From Pseudomonas sp. (GTDB lineage: Bacteria > Pseudomonadota > Gammaproteobacteria > Pseudomonadales > Pseudomonadaceae), in contig JARDZH010000001.1 of assembly GCA_029240955.1 (NCBI GenBank), positions 1 to 28,654 of the forward strand: a stretch of DNA of 28,654 bases, in the 5' to 3' direction. The position numbers and the translations under genes were made by a program. A model generated the notes under the pieces. The model ran no database searches. It saw only the letters and a program-made list of their open reading frames with translations, and was not told the DNA's origin. Shown here piece by piece: positions 7,410 through 15,717 of the stretch. Each line of letters opens with the position of its first letter. Position 1 is the first letter of the stretch.

Positions 7410-8387
7410 ATGGCAACTACCCAACTGACCGACATCTTCGTCGGTGACTACTACGCCTCGCTGGAGCCGGTGAATAGCCCGGAAAAAACCGCTGTCTACG
7501 AGTCGGGCATCGTGACCCGCTCGCCTGTCCTGGACGCTATCGCTTCCGGCAGCCAAGGCACCGCCGAGATCAGCTACTGGCAGGATCTCAATGCTGATGA
7601 AGCCCCGAACATCAGCAACGATGACCCGAACGACCAGGGCGAAGTCGGCAAGGTTACTCAGGACAGCATGCGTGCTCGCGTCCTGTACCTCAACAAAGGC
7701 TATGGCGTAGCCGACCTGACCGCTGAACTGGCAAACAGCGAGCCTCAGCAGCAGATCCGCAACCGCTTCGGCACCTACTGGACTCGCCAGTGGCAGCGTT
7801 ACGCTCTTGGCGCAGCGCGCGGCATTATCGCCTCGAACATTGCCAACAACGGCGGTGACATGGTCATCGACGCTGGCGCGGCCATCAGCGCGAACGCGTT
7901 TCAGGATGCCGCGTTCACCGCCGGCGATGCGGCCGACCAGTTCGGCGCGATCGGCGTGCACTCGGTAGTGATGAACCAGATGGTCAAGCAGGACCTCATC
8001 GAGTATCTGCGCGATTCGGACGGCAAGATCATCCTGGCCACCTATCTGGGTAAGCCGGTGTTCATGGACGATGGCCTGGTGTACGGCGCTGGCAAATATC
8101 TGTCGGTTTTCTTCGGCCAAGGCGCGTTCGGCTACGGCGAAGGCACGCCGAAAGTGCCGGTGGAGATCGAGCGCAAGCCGGGCGGCGGTAATGGCGGCGG
8201 TGCCGAGGTGCTGTGGGAGCGGAAGACGTACATCCTCCAGCCTGCTGGCTTCAGCTGGAAAGGTTCCGAAGCTCAGAACCTCAGCCCGACCGCGACCCAG
8301 TATGCGGCTGCCGCGAACTGGGAGCGCGTGTTCAGCCGCAAGCAGGTTCCATTCGCCGCCGTCATCAGCGGTACCACCACGCCGTAA
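7410..8387 (+). CDS. Major capsid protein (P22/Gp13-like coat)
   Basis: A 325-residue protein with the look of the P22/Gp13-like coat family: N-terminal MATTQLTDIFVGDYYASLEPVN, a segment TRSPVLDAIASGSQGTAEISYWQDL, a central long-helix region (QQIRNRFGTYWTRQWQRYALGAARGII), then HSVVMNQMVKQDLIEYLRDSDG and GKPVFMDDGLV. It builds the icosahedral shell on a HK97-type fold. An AAAGGAA lies about 9 bases before the ATG. A glycine-rich loop (KPGGGNGGG) near residues 253-262 is probably surface exposed. Position after the scaffold agrees with the role. Confidence 0.88.
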   Translation: MATTQLTDIFVGDYYASLEPVNSPEKTAVYESGIVTRSPVLDAIASGSQGTAEISYWQDLNADEAPNISNDDPNDQGEVGKVTQDSMRARVLYLNKGYGVADLTAELANSEPQQQIRNRFGTYWTRQWQRYALGAARGIIASNIANNGGDMVIDAGAAISANAFQDAAFTAGDAADQFGAIGVHSVVMNQMVKQDLIEYLRDSDGKIILATYLGKPVFMDDGLVYGAGKYLSVFFGQGAFGYGEGTPKVPVEIERKPGGGNGGGAEVLWERKTYILQPAGFSWKGSEAQNLSPTATQYAAAANWERVFSRKQVPFAAVISGTTTP

Positions 8388-8445
8388 TCCGGCTTTCACT
8401 TACCCTGGCGTCTGCAAGGGCGCCGGGCTGCATTTGAGGTGACTC

Positions 8446-8751
8446 ATGAAAGTTATCTATACGGACAAGCCGGGCAAAGAGCGCGGCGTATGCTACCGCC
8501 TGCTGAGCGAGTTCTTCGGCGTCATTGGCACTGCCACTGAGGTGGTCATCGAGGGCGATGCGCCTGAAATTTACGATGCATACGAAGCGGCCGGCATCAA
8601 AGTTTCGGACGGCAAGGAGCCAGAAAACACCGAAACCGACCCTCTGAAAATGAAGGTCCCCGAGCTGAAAGACTGGTTGACGGCGAAGGGCATCACCTTC
8701 GACGCAGCTGCCAAGAAAGAAGACCTGCAGGCTCTGGTGCCAGCCGAATAA
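8446..8751 (+). CDS. Small head-region protein with HeH/LEM-like C-terminus
   Basis: A 101-residue protein starting after a GAGGTGA ribosome site. Residues about 1-55 are a small alpha/beta segment (YTDKPGKERGVCYRLLSEFFG). Residues about 65-99 (LKMKVPELKDWLTAKGITFDAAAKKEDLQALV) fit the HeH/LEM helix-extended loop-helix motif, a short DNA- or protein-binding fold seen in small phage proteins beside capsid genes. The exact job is not known; a head decoration, head completion or DNA-end binding role is plausible from position. No intrinsic terminator lies in the 58-base gap before it. Confidence 0.6.
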   Translation: MKVIYTDKPGKERGVCYRLLSEFFGVIGTATEVVIEGDAPEIYDAYEAAGIKVSDGKEPENTETDPLKMKVPELKDWLTAKGITFDAAAKKEDLQALVPAE

Positions 8752-8761
8752 GGACATGCAC

Positions 8762-9139
8762 ATGACCGACTTCATCACCGTTGCCGATGTTGACGCTTCG
8801 CTGGGTCCTGGCTGGGCCGGCACCGGTGATCCGGTCCTTGCTGTGACCATGGCCAACGCCTGGCTCACGGCCAAGATCAAGCGGGTTGTTCCCGATCCGG
8901 TCCCGGCCGAGATCAAAACAGCCGGCGCCCAGGTCGCCAAAGAGGCGGCGGCGGGCAAGTTGTACACGGCCACTCAGAAGGAAGTGCAAAGCAAGACGGT
9001 ATCGGCTCAGTCCGGCACGTCCGTGAGCAAGACCTACGTGGCCGGATCTACTGATCAGTCGGCGGGTGTGAACTTTGCCCTGGCGCTGCTTGAGCCTTGG
9101 ATCAAGCGCTCCGGCGTGATGATGCTGAAAAGGATCTGA
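8762..9139 (+). CDS. Putative head-tail adaptor protein
   Basis: A 125-residue protein beginning MTDFITVADVDASLGPGWAG, with helical middle part (ANAWLTAKIKR) and C-terminal FALALLEPWIKR. Start choice: AAGGA at 8750-8754 is 7 bases from the ATG at 8762 but only 1 base from the earlier ATG at 8756, so 8762 is preferred. Small helical proteins at this point of the head-tail junction are usually adaptors that dock on the portal (SPP1 gp15/HK97 gp6 type). That function is inferred from gene order; I did not recognise a diagnostic motif. Confidence 0.55.
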   Translation: MTDFITVADVDASLGPGWAGTGDPVLAVTMANAWLTAKIKRVVPDPVPAEIKTAGAQVAKEAAAGKLYTATQKEVQSKTVSAQSGTSVSKTYVAGSTDQSAGVNFALALLEPWIKRSGVMMLKRI

Positions 9140-9141
9140 TC

Positions 9142-9534
9142 ATGGGTATGCGCGAAGAGATTCAGGCTGAAATGGCCGAGGCTTTCGACGATCCTGACGG
9201 CCTAGCCGACGCGGTAAAGCCAGTGGAGGGCGTCCGCAAGATTCCTGGCGAGTATGACCCCGACCTGGGCGGCGAGACGCCGGAGACCACCATCACTTAC
9301 ATGGGGCGCGGTGTCTTGGGCAACTACCTGTCCAAGGAAATCGATGGCTCACTGATCCAAACCACCGACAAGAAGCTGCTGGTGCTGCAAAACGAGCTGT
9401 TCGTTTCGGAGGCGGACTCGCCAACAGCTGTACCGGCCGAGCCCGCCATCGGCGATATCGTCAACGGCATGCGTGTGATGAACGTGTCCGCCGATCCTGC
9501 AGATGCAACGTGGACGGCACAGCTGAGGAAATGA
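9142..9534 (+). CDS. Putative head-tail stopper / connector protein
   Basis: A 130-residue protein starting 2 bases after the previous stop, with AAGGATC before the ATG at 9142. The frame is open from 9097, but that stretch overlaps the upstream gene and lacks a ribosome site. The N-terminus is acidic and helical (REEIQAEMAEAFDDPDGLADAV). The rest looks beta-rich, with GRGVLGNYLSKEIDGSLIQTTDKKLLVLQNEL, consistent with a small barrel of stopper proteins (gpFII/gp16 type) that close the head after packaging. Homologues are sometimes mislabelled as glutamate 5-kinase; nothing here supports kinase activity. The role is inferred from position. Confidence 0.55.
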   Translation: MGMREEIQAEMAEAFDDPDGLADAVKPVEGVRKIPGEYDPDLGGETPETTITYMGRGVLGNYLSKEIDGSLIQTTDKKLLVLQNELFVSEADSPTAVPAEPAIGDIVNGMRVMNVSADPADATWTAQLRK

Positions 9535-9535
9535 T

Positions 9536-10192
9536 GTGGCGAGCAAATATGCGAGCATGAACGGCAGCTTCGCCGAGAATATCCGCGACTTCGCTGAGCG
9601 CGCTCAAGCCGGAATCGACGCAACCATCCGCGAGATCGTGATCGAGATCGGCAGCAGCGTTATCCGCATGTCACCGGTGGGAAACCCTGAAGTCTGGGCA
9701 GCGAACGTTGCTCACCGCCAGACCAACACCCGCGCAGCCGACGACTATGACTTCAAGGTCGCGGTGCGCAACACGATCATCAACCTCAACGAATCGAACT
9801 TCACGAAGGCCGGCAAGCTGCGGCGCGGTGTCAAGTATGCCAAACCCCTGACAAAGACCGAGCGCGACCAGAATTTCAATGTGAATGGCCTGGTGGCAGG
9901 CAAGGATTACGTCGGCGGACGGTTTCGTGGGAACTGGCAGTTTTCCATCGGCACACCCACGGAGGGCACGCTTGATCAGGTCGATCCGGCTGGCGGTGTG
10001 ACGATGGCCAAGCTGCGCCTTCAGGTCCAGACACTCACCGCGGGCGAGACGGCCTACATCGTGAATAACCTGCCATATGCTGTGCCTCTAGAGTACGGAC
10101 ACTCCAAACAGGCACCGGGCGGCATGGTACGCGTCACCCTGGCCCGTTTTCAGCAGATCGTCGGCGAAGCCACAAGGAACAACCGGGTATGA
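9536..10192 (+). CDS. Tail completion / neck protein (HK97 gp10-like)
   Basis: A 218-residue protein starting at GTG with GAGGAA about 7 bases upstream. It has an N-terminal helix (SFAENIRDFAERAQAGIDATIREIVIEIGSSVI), a MSPVGNPEVW turn, the typical GGRFRGNWQFSIG motif near residue 120-134, and a C-terminal PYAVPLEYGHSKQAPGGMVRVT. This set of motifs is shared by HK97 gp10-like / minor tail Z-type proteins, which join tail to head. It overlaps the next gene by 4 bases (ATGA). Confidence 0.75.
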   Translation: MASKYASMNGSFAENIRDFAERAQAGIDATIREIVIEIGSSVIRMSPVGNPEVWAANVAHRQTNTRAADDYDFKVAVRNTIINLNESNFTKAGKLRRGVKYAKPLTKTERDQNFNVNGLVAGKDYVGGRFRGNWQFSIGTPTEGTLDQVDPAGGVTMAKLRLQVQTLTAGETAYIVNNLPYAVPLEYGHSKQAPGGMVRVTLARFQQIVGEATRNNRV

Positions 10193-10608
10193 GTCACGCC
10201 ATTATTGCCTCGATTTACGAGGCCAAGCTCATTGCCTGGAGCAAGGCCCGGTCGGAGCCGATCAAGGTTGTGTTCGAAAACGTCCAATACGACCCCGCCG
10301 ACGGCGAAACCTATCTGCGCGCGTTCTTGCTGCCGGGCGATACCGCGAGCAGCACGCTCGCCGGCGACCACCGCGCATTCATTGGCGTCTACCAGGTGAG
10401 CATTGTGGCGCCGGCCGGCACCGGCAAGGCGAAGACCAACCCGCTCGTGGCGGAGCTGACCATGCTGTTCCCGCTTTATGCGCGAGACACAAAGGCAGGC
10501 CTCACCGTCGTTACGATGTCGCCAGTTGATCCCGGCCCCGGGATTCCTGATCCACCCACATACACTGTGCCGGTGTCGTTCGAGTATCGAGCTGACATCG
10601 CCACTTGA
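10189..10608 (+). CDS. Tail terminator-like protein (DUF4128)
   Basis: A 139-residue protein starting in an ATGA overlap with the previous gene. The pattern IIASIYEAKLIAWSK, YLRAFLLPGDTASSTLAGDHRAFIGVYQVSI and VPVSFEYRADIAT corresponds to the DUF4128 family of siphovirus tail terminators (functionally like lambda gpU), which cap the tail tube and stop its growth. Placement just before the tube protein agrees. It is the last gene before a terminator. Confidence 0.7.
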   Translation: MSHAIIASIYEAKLIAWSKARSEPIKVVFENVQYDPADGETYLRAFLLPGDTASSTLAGDHRAFIGVYQVSIVAPAGTGKAKTNPLVAELTMLFPLYARDTKAGLTVVTMSPVDPGPGIPDPPTYTVPVSFEYRADIAT

Positions 10609-10631
10609 ATACGCCCGTTGGGCAAACCCCG

Positions 10632-10654
10632 AAACCCGCTTCTGTGCGGGTTTT
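10632..10654 (+). terminator. Intrinsic terminator between head and tail modules
   Basis: An 8-bp stem (AAACCCGC / GCGGGTTT) with a 6-base loop, followed by a short T-rich stretch (TGTCATT). A small GCCC-GTT-GGGC hairpin lies immediately upstream (10614-10624). The T run is weaker than at the other terminators. Confidence 0.65.
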
Positions 10655-10680
10655 GTCATTTCTGAAAAGAGGAAACACCC

Positions 10681-11337
10681 ATGGCCGGCATCCAAATGCC
10701 CAACGGCGCCACCTTCGAGATTGCAGCCACCTATGGCCCCGCGATCCCATTCACTGCCTTGACGAACGCCAATCCAGCCGTCGCTACTGCGGCAGCGCAT
10801 GGTTTGGCCGAAGGCGACGTGATTGCGGTCAACTCTGGCTGGACCCGTCTCGAAGGGCGGGGCGTACGAGTCGGTGAGATCGCCAGCGGCACTTTCGCGC
10901 TGGAAAACGTGAATACAGTGAACGTCCAGCAGTATCCGGCCGGCTCGGGCATTGGCTCGGTACGAGAGGTGACTGGTTTCACTGAGATCTCGCAGATCAC
11001 CGAGCTGAACTCCAGCGGCGGCGATCAGCAGTTTCTGACCTTTGGCTTCCTGGCCGACGATGATGATCGCCAGATGCCAACCACCAAAAATCCGATCACG
11101 CTGACCATCACCGTTGCCGATGATCCCTCCAAGCCCTATGTGGAGGTCTGCGAGGCCGCCGACGATGACAAGCAAGCGCGCCTGCTCCGGCTCAACCTTC
11201 CTGGCGGCAGCAGCATCATCTACAACGGCTACGTGTCGATCACTTCGACACCGACCATGTCCCGCAACAACCTGATGACACGTGTCATCAGCATTGCATT
11301 GACCGGTCGCCCAACTCGCTACGCGGCCACGGTGTAA
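10681..11337 (+). CDS. Major tail tube protein
   Basis: A 218-residue, mostly beta protein with a GAGGAAA ribosome site. N-terminal MAGIQMPNGATFEIAATYG, a segment resembling an inserted small barrel (ANPAVATAAAHGLAEGDVIAVNSGWTRLEGRGVRV), then GFTEISQITELNSSGGDQQFLTFGFL and C-terminal SITSTPTMSRNNLMTRVISIALTGRP. This agrees with lambda gpV-like tube proteins in non-contractile tails. It stacks as hexameric rings around the tape measure. Position between the tail terminator and the chaperone genes is diagnostic. Confidence 0.82.
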   Translation: MAGIQMPNGATFEIAATYGPAIPFTALTNANPAVATAAAHGLAEGDVIAVNSGWTRLEGRGVRVGEIASGTFALENVNTVNVQQYPAGSGIGSVREVTGFTEISQITELNSSGGDQQFLTFGFLADDDDRQMPTTKNPITLTITVADDPSKPYVEVCEAADDDKQARLLRLNLPGGSSIIYNGYVSITSTPTMSRNNLMTRVISIALTGRPTRYAATV

Positions 11338-11340
11338 GCC

Positions 11341-11721
11341 ATGGCCAAATTTAAGTTGATACAGAAGCCGACCTTCAAAGCGCCGGTGATGATCCAGCGG
11401 GCCGGCTATAGCGCCGAAAAGGTGGAGTTCGAGTTCAAGTACCTGGACCGCACAGCGCTTGCGGATCTGTATACCGCCTGGAATGAGCGACACGACGAAT
11501 TGAGCAAGCAGGTCGGTGACATGGACCTCAAGGCGTTCACGGCTGCTCAAATCGATCTGCAGGTTGAACAGGTCCTGGCGGTGGTAGTCGGCTGGGATAT
11601 CGAAGAGAAGTTCACGCCTGAAAACGTGCGCATCCTCGTCAACTCGATCAACTCGGCCCCCAAGGCTGTGCTGAACGCTTACGCGGAAGCTTTCAGTGAG
11701 GCCCGTCTGGGAAACTCCTAA
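11341..11721 (+). CDS. Tail assembly chaperone, G-like (zero frame)
   Basis: A 126-residue acidic, mostly helical protein starting 3 bases after the tube gene stop. It occupies the slot of lambda gpG between tube and tape measure. Known role: it binds the tape measure and recruits tube subunits, and it is absent from the finished tail. Near its 3' end the sequence contains a slippery heptamer (11709-11715), so a fraction of ribosomes should shift to -1 and extend the protein with the T domain. The zero-frame product ends only two codons after the slip site. Confidence 0.82.
   Translation: MAKFKLIQKPTFKAPVMIQRAGYSAEKVEFEFKYLDRTALADLYTAWNERHDELSKQVGDMDLKAFTAAQIDLQVEQVLAVVVGWDIEEKFTPENVRILVNSINSAPKAVLNAYAEAFSEARLGNS
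11709..11715 (+). promoter_or_regulatory. Programmed -1 ribosomal frameshift site GGGAAAC
   Basis: The heptamer G GGA AAC is in the correct register (ctG GGA AAC tcc taa). After slippage, reading continues at 11715 as CTC CTA AGC, in the frame of the downstream 11715-12038 ORF, with no intervening stop. Lambda uses G GGA AAG at the same place. This gives a G-T fusion of about 232 residues. Confidence 0.88.
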
Positions 11722-12038
11722 GCGCCTCCCGCGCCTTGTACGAGCCGGGGCCATCAGATGCGGACCTGATGGCCTTCGGTTTGTCGCGCCAGGACATCCC
11801 CGACAAGGAAGTCGGCATCTGGCCGGAGAACTGGAACGCCTTCAAGGTCTTTGAGGCGATGAGCACCCAGTGGCGCACAGGCGCGTGCGGCGCAACAGGG
11901 ATGGACTACAGCGTTCTATCCGGTGTGATTCGAATGTGTGGCGTACCGATCAGCCAGCGACAAACCATTTTCAGCGACTTCCGGCGGATGGAGGCTGAAG
12001 CCCTGCAGGTGATGGCGGAACAGAGAGATCAAAAATGA
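11715..12038 (+). CDS. Tail assembly chaperone T extension (DUF1799-like), made by frameshift
   Basis: A 107-residue -1 frame extension. It contains FGLSRQDIPDKEVGIWPENWNAFKVFEAMSTQWRTG and GMDYSVLSGVIRMCGVPIS, matching the DUF1799 family, the usual T-like partner of G-like chaperones. The only start codon near its 5' end is a TTG at 11736 with no Shine-Dalgarno, so independent initiation is unlikely. In lambda the T part of gpGT contacts tube protein while G binds the tape measure. The 3' end overlaps the tape measure start (ATGA). Confidence 0.85.
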   Translation, partial: LLSASRALYEPGPSDADLMAFGLSRQDIPDKEVGIWPENWNAFKVFEAMSTQWRTGACGATGMDYSVLSGVIRMCGVPISQRQTIFSDFRRMEAEALQVMAEQRDQK

Positions 12039-15000
12039 GCACCAACTTCGCTTCCCTGGGTATTGCGGTCGAGTCGTCACAAGCTGCAAAGGCTGCTGAC
12101 GATCTGGATAAGCTTGTCGATTCGGCAGAAGGCGCCCAGAAGGCCATTGATGACCTGGGCAAAACGGGCGAAGGCCTGGCCAACACCGGTAAGAGGGTTT
12201 CCCAGGCAGAAGCGGACGTTGCGCAAAGCATCGATAAATCGACGGCAGCGAGGGACCGTCAAGCCGGGGCAAGCCGCAAAGCTACCGACAGCGCAGTCGC
12301 CGAAATCTCCGTCATCAGTCAACTCGACAAGGCGATGACGGGCAATATCTCGAGCATGGAGTCGCTGGTCCAGGCCGAGGGTTTGCTGGAGCGCGCCCGC
12401 AAGGGCGGCTTGGTCACCATCGAGGAGCAGGCCAAGTACCAGGATCAACTGGGTAAGGCCTACGACAAGATTGAAAAGGCGGAAGCCAAAGAGCTGGCCC
12501 AGAAGCAAAAGCTGATTGAGGCTGAGAATCGCCAGATTGAGGCGCTGAAGCGCACCGTCAACGGCATTGATCCAGTGACCGCCAAGTTGGCGAAGCTGGA
12601 GGCTCAGGAGAGGGCGCTAAACGACCTGCACAAAGCTGGGCAGATTGATGCCGAGCGCTATAACGAAGCCCTGGCCAAAATCGGCAAGGACCGAGCGGGC
12701 CTGACTGAAGCCGCGGGCGCATTCGATAAGCTAAAGCTCGGCACGCGCCAAGCTCAAGAAAACGTCATGCAGCTCGCCAATGCCATTCAGGCAGGCGATC
12801 TGGGCAGTGGTGCGCGCGCGATCGCTCAGCTGGGCGCTGGCGCCGGAGAATCGGCGAAAAGCCTCGCAGGGATGCTGATCCCGACCAGTCTTTTGGTCGC
12901 TGTAATCGGTTCGCTCGGGTACGCCTACTTCGATGCAATGAAGCAGGCTCGCGAGTTCAACGCCGCTATCAACGGCGGTACGAATGGTGCTGGGCAGACA
13001 ATCGCCAGCCTGAAGGATATGGCTGACGGCGCTGGGCGCGTCACCGGCAATCTGTCCGGCGCCCGCGAGGCAGTTGTTTCGCTTGCATCCGGAGCAGCTA
13101 CCAGCGGTACGCAAATGCGTAATCTGGCTGAAGCCGCAGCGGCCGTGAGTGAAGTAACCGGCCAGGGCGCTGCCGAACTCGCCAAGTCTTTCGCCACCGC
13201 TGGCGACACGGCAACAGAGGCCGCGGGCAAGATCAGTGGTCAGTATGGGTTGCTGACCCTCGAGCAGTATCAGGTTATCAAAGCGCTTGATGATCAGGGC
13301 GAGAGCCAGCGTGCGCTTGATGTTCTGAGTGAAGATGTGAATCAGGCGGCGCTGAAGCGACTGGAAGCCTATCGGGCTTCTCTGTCAGATGTTGAGCGCG
13401 ACTGGGACAAAATCAAGTCCGCCATCAAAGGGGCGTACGCCGAGGTCCGTTCGGAAATATTTCCGGACTTGGCCAAGCAGATCGAGATCACCCAGCGCAT
13501 TCTGGATACCCGCAAGGGCGGCGGAGTAGCGGGTGCAATCTCCAACGGTCTCAGCTCTCTGAACACGGCGTTGGGCCTGGGCACTGGCGTGCATGACGAC
13601 TCAACCGAAGCTTTGGAGAAAAAGCTCGCCGGCCTCAAAGCCAGAATGTCGGCCAGCACCGATTTGGCGATCGCCACCGGTGAGAACACAGACGCCAATC
13701 AGAAGGCTATCGAAGTTCAGAAAGCGCTCGATGCGCAGCTTGATGACATTAATCCGCTAAACAAGCGCAAGGCCGCGCTGGATAAGCTCAACCAGCAGTT
13801 CAAAACGCTGTACGAAAATGCGGAGAAAACAGGACAGAAGTCGCCCCTGCTTGATGGCGTATTTTACGACGGCAGCAAGTTCTCTGGCGGCGCCTACGAC
13901 ACGCTGAAGAAAGGGCTTGAAGATAAAAACAAAGATCCAAAATCGGCGGCTTCTCAAGTCGACCTGACAGGCTTCAATGACGCCAAAAACGCCTTGGCCG
14001 CCATCAGCGCTGACTATAAAAACGCTCAGAAGGAACTGGAGGCGGCGCAAAAGGCCGGACTTGTTTCTCAGGCCGACTATGCCATGAAGCGCGAAGCGTT
14101 GATCGGCAACGAGCGCGACGAAGTGACCGCAGCCTACGAGGCTGAGATCGCTGCGCTGGAAGCCGCAAAGTCAAAGAAGACAACCTCTGCCGCGCAAAGC
14201 ATTCAGCTGGACCAGAAAATTGCCGATGCTCGCGCGGGCATGGTCAAGGCCCAAAAAGAAGCTGACAGCCAGCTCGAAGTGCTCGCTACGAGCGAAACCG
14301 GAAGGTTAGCGAAGCAGGAGCGTGCGATCACCTCGTATATTCAGGCTTTGAGCCAGCAGCAACGGGCATTGGAACTGGCAGGGCAGCGGGCGGTACTTGG
14401 CGTTGGCCAGGGTGATCGGCAGAACGCCCTGAACGGTGAGCTGAACAGCCAGCAAGATCGGTTCGCTCAGCAATCGCTCGAGCTGGAAAATCAGCGAGCT
14501 GACCCATCCCGCAACATGTCGGAAGAGGAATTCTCTCGGAAGTCGCAGGCGCTCGCCGATGCGAACAAAGCCGCGACCGATCAGATCCGGCAGAACTACG
14601 CTGATGTTGAAAAAGCACAAGGGGACTGGACCAAGGGCGCAACGTCGGCCTGGGCCAATTACCTGGACTCGGCGAGCAACATTGCCGGCCAAACAAAAAC
14701 TCTGTTCGGCAACGCCTTCAGCTCGATGGAAGACGCGGTCGTCAACTTCGCCATGACCGGGAAGCTGTCGTTTGCTGACTTCACCAAATCGATTCTGGCG
14801 GACATGGCGCGGATCGCGACCCGTCAGGCCAGTTCGGCGCTGTTGAGCAGTTTGGTAGGCGCAGGCGCGAGCTACTTCGGCGGAGCCGCTGCGGCTTCCT
14901 CGGCGGGATCTACAGCCGCGGGCTACAGCGGCGACCTGTCTGGCTTCACTCCGGGCAGCATCCAAGCGAATGGCGGTGCATGGTCTGGTGGCGTGCAGAT

Positions 15001-15370
15001 GTTCGCGAATGGCGCGGCGTTCACAAACTCCGTCGTGAGCAAGCCGACAGCGTTCGGGATGGCGGGCGGGCAGACCGGCGTCATGGGCGAGGCAGGGCCA
15101 GAGGCAATCATGCCACTGACCCGTACCGCCGGCGGTCAACTGGGAGTTCGGGCAATCAACGGCGGCGGGAGTGGTGGCGGCAACGTTTACAACTTCCCTG
15201 TCGCGGTATCGGTACAAACCCAAGGCACTGGCGGAACCGCCAGCACGGAAGACTCCACGCTGCTTGGCAAGGGCATTCAGCAGGCGGCGAAAGCCGAAGC
15301 TGAAACCGCCATCGCCCGAGCGCTGCAGCCCGGCGGCTCAATCTGGAAACTCACGAACGGGAGGGGCTGA
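12035..15370 (+). CDS. Tail tape measure protein
   Basis: At 1111 residues this is the second largest protein in the window after the tip protein. The N-terminal part is long, helical and Ala/Lys/Gln rich. A hydrophobic segment lies near residues 278-300 (MLIPTSLLVAVIGSLGYAYF). Another coiled-coil region spans about 640-870. The C-terminal part has the lambda-type TMP signature SMEDAVVNFAMTGKLSFADF followed by TKSILADMARIATRQASSAL near 896-940, then a Gly/Ala-rich tail. Tape measures set tail length and pass into the cell envelope during DNA entry. At roughly 0.15 nm per residue, a tail near 165 nm is expected (inference). It overlaps the T frame by 4 bases and touches gene M by one base. Confidence 0.92.
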   Translation: MSTNFASLGIAVESSQAAKAADDLDKLVDSAEGAQKAIDDLGKTGEGLANTGKRVSQAEADVAQSIDKSTAARDRQAGASRKATDSAVAEISVISQLDKAMTGNISSMESLVQAEGLLERARKGGLVTIEEQAKYQDQLGKAYDKIEKAEAKELAQKQKLIEAENRQIEALKRTVNGIDPVTAKLAKLEAQERALNDLHKAGQIDAERYNEALAKIGKDRAGLTEAAGAFDKLKLGTRQAQENVMQLANAIQAGDLGSGARAIAQLGAGAGESAKSLAGMLIPTSLLVAVIGSLGYAYFDAMKQAREFNAAINGGTNGAGQTIASLKDMADGAGRVTGNLSGAREAVVSLASGAATSGTQMRNLAEAAAAVSEVTGQGAAELAKSFATAGDTATEAAGKISGQYGLLTLEQYQVIKALDDQGESQRALDVLSEDVNQAALKRLEAYRASLSDVERDWDKIKSAIKGAYAEVRSEIFPDLAKQIEITQRILDTRKGGGVAGAISNGLSSLNTALGLGTGVHDDSTEALEKKLAGLKARMSASTDLAIATGENTDANQKAIEVQKALDAQLDDINPLNKRKAALDKLNQQFKTLYENAEKTGQKSPLLDGVFYDGSKFSGGAYDTLKKGLEDKNKDPKSAASQVDLTGFNDAKNALAAISADYKNAQKELEAAQKAGLVSQADYAMKREALIGNERDEVTAAYEAEIAALEAAKSKKTTSAAQSIQLDQKIADARAGMVKAQKEADSQLEVLATSETGRLAKQERAITSYIQALSQQQRALELAGQRAVLGVGQGDRQNALNGELNSQQDRFAQQSLELENQRADPSRNMSEEEFSRKSQALADANKAATDQIRQNYADVEKAQGDWTKGATSAWANYLDSASNIAGQTKTLFGNAFSSMEDAVVNFAMTGKLSFADFTKSILADMARIATRQASSALLSSLVGAGASYFGGAAAASSAGSTAAGYSGDLSGFTPGSIQANGGAWSGGVQMFANGAAFTNSVVSKPTAFGMAGGQTGVMGEAGPEAIMPLTRTAGGQLGVRAINGGGSGGGNVYNFPVAVSVQTQGTGGTASTEDSTLLGKGIQQAAKAEAETAIARALQPGGSIWKLTNGRG

Positions 15371-15708
15371 TGGCCATCGAGACATTCACCTGGCCAACCG
15401 AGCGCGGAGAAACACCCGATATCAATTATCGGGTGCGCTCTTCGAAGTTTGGCGGCGGCTACGCGCAGAACGTCGGTGACGGCCCGAACAACAAAGAGGA
15501 TTCCTATCCGATTACGTGCACCGGCCAGAAAACCAAGGTGCTGGAGATCATGAAGTTCCTCGACCGGCACGCTGGCGCAAAGGCGTTTCTCTGGACAACG
15601 CCGCTCGGCGAGCTCGGGCTGTTCACTTGCAAAAATCCCGCTCCCACGCCAATGGGCGGTGGGGTGTTCAAACTCACCGCCACGTTCGAGCGGGCATTCC
15701 ATCCATAA
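15370..15708 (+). CDS. Minor tail protein M
   Basis: A 112-residue protein, the size of lambda gpM. It has the family start METFTWP-like (AIETFTWPTERGETP) and the segment RSSKFGGGYAQNVGDG near residues 24-39, typical of phage minor tail protein M. It is part of the tail tip between tape measure and L. The TGATG junction with the tape measure suggests coupled translation. Confidence 0.88.
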   Translation: MAIETFTWPTERGETPDINYRVRSSKFGGGYAQNVGDGPNNKEDSYPITCTGQKTKVLEIMKFLDRHAGAKAFLWTTPLGELGLFTCKNPAPTPMGGGVFKLTATFERAFHP

Positions 15709-15717
15709 GGGGCAATC

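Noticed and set aside
6081..8399. Minus-strand open frame of 772 codons opposite the DnaT-like, scaffold and capsid genes
   Set aside because: It is antisense to three well-supported genes, has low-complexity Leu/Val/Gly/Arg composition typical of a GC-rich shadow frame and no recognisable domain.
11736..11738. TTG at 11736 as an independent start of the T-like ORF
   Set aside because: No Shine-Dalgarno; the in-register GGGAAAC site upstream explains expression by -1 frameshift.
10150..11754. Minus-strand open frame of 534 codons opposite tail terminator, tube and chaperone genes
   Set aside because: Shadow of strong plus-strand genes, His/Arg-rich with no family resemblance.
14306..15223. 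Minus-strand open frame of 305 codons inside the tape measure gene
   Set aside because: Antisense shadow; no ribosome site or domain.
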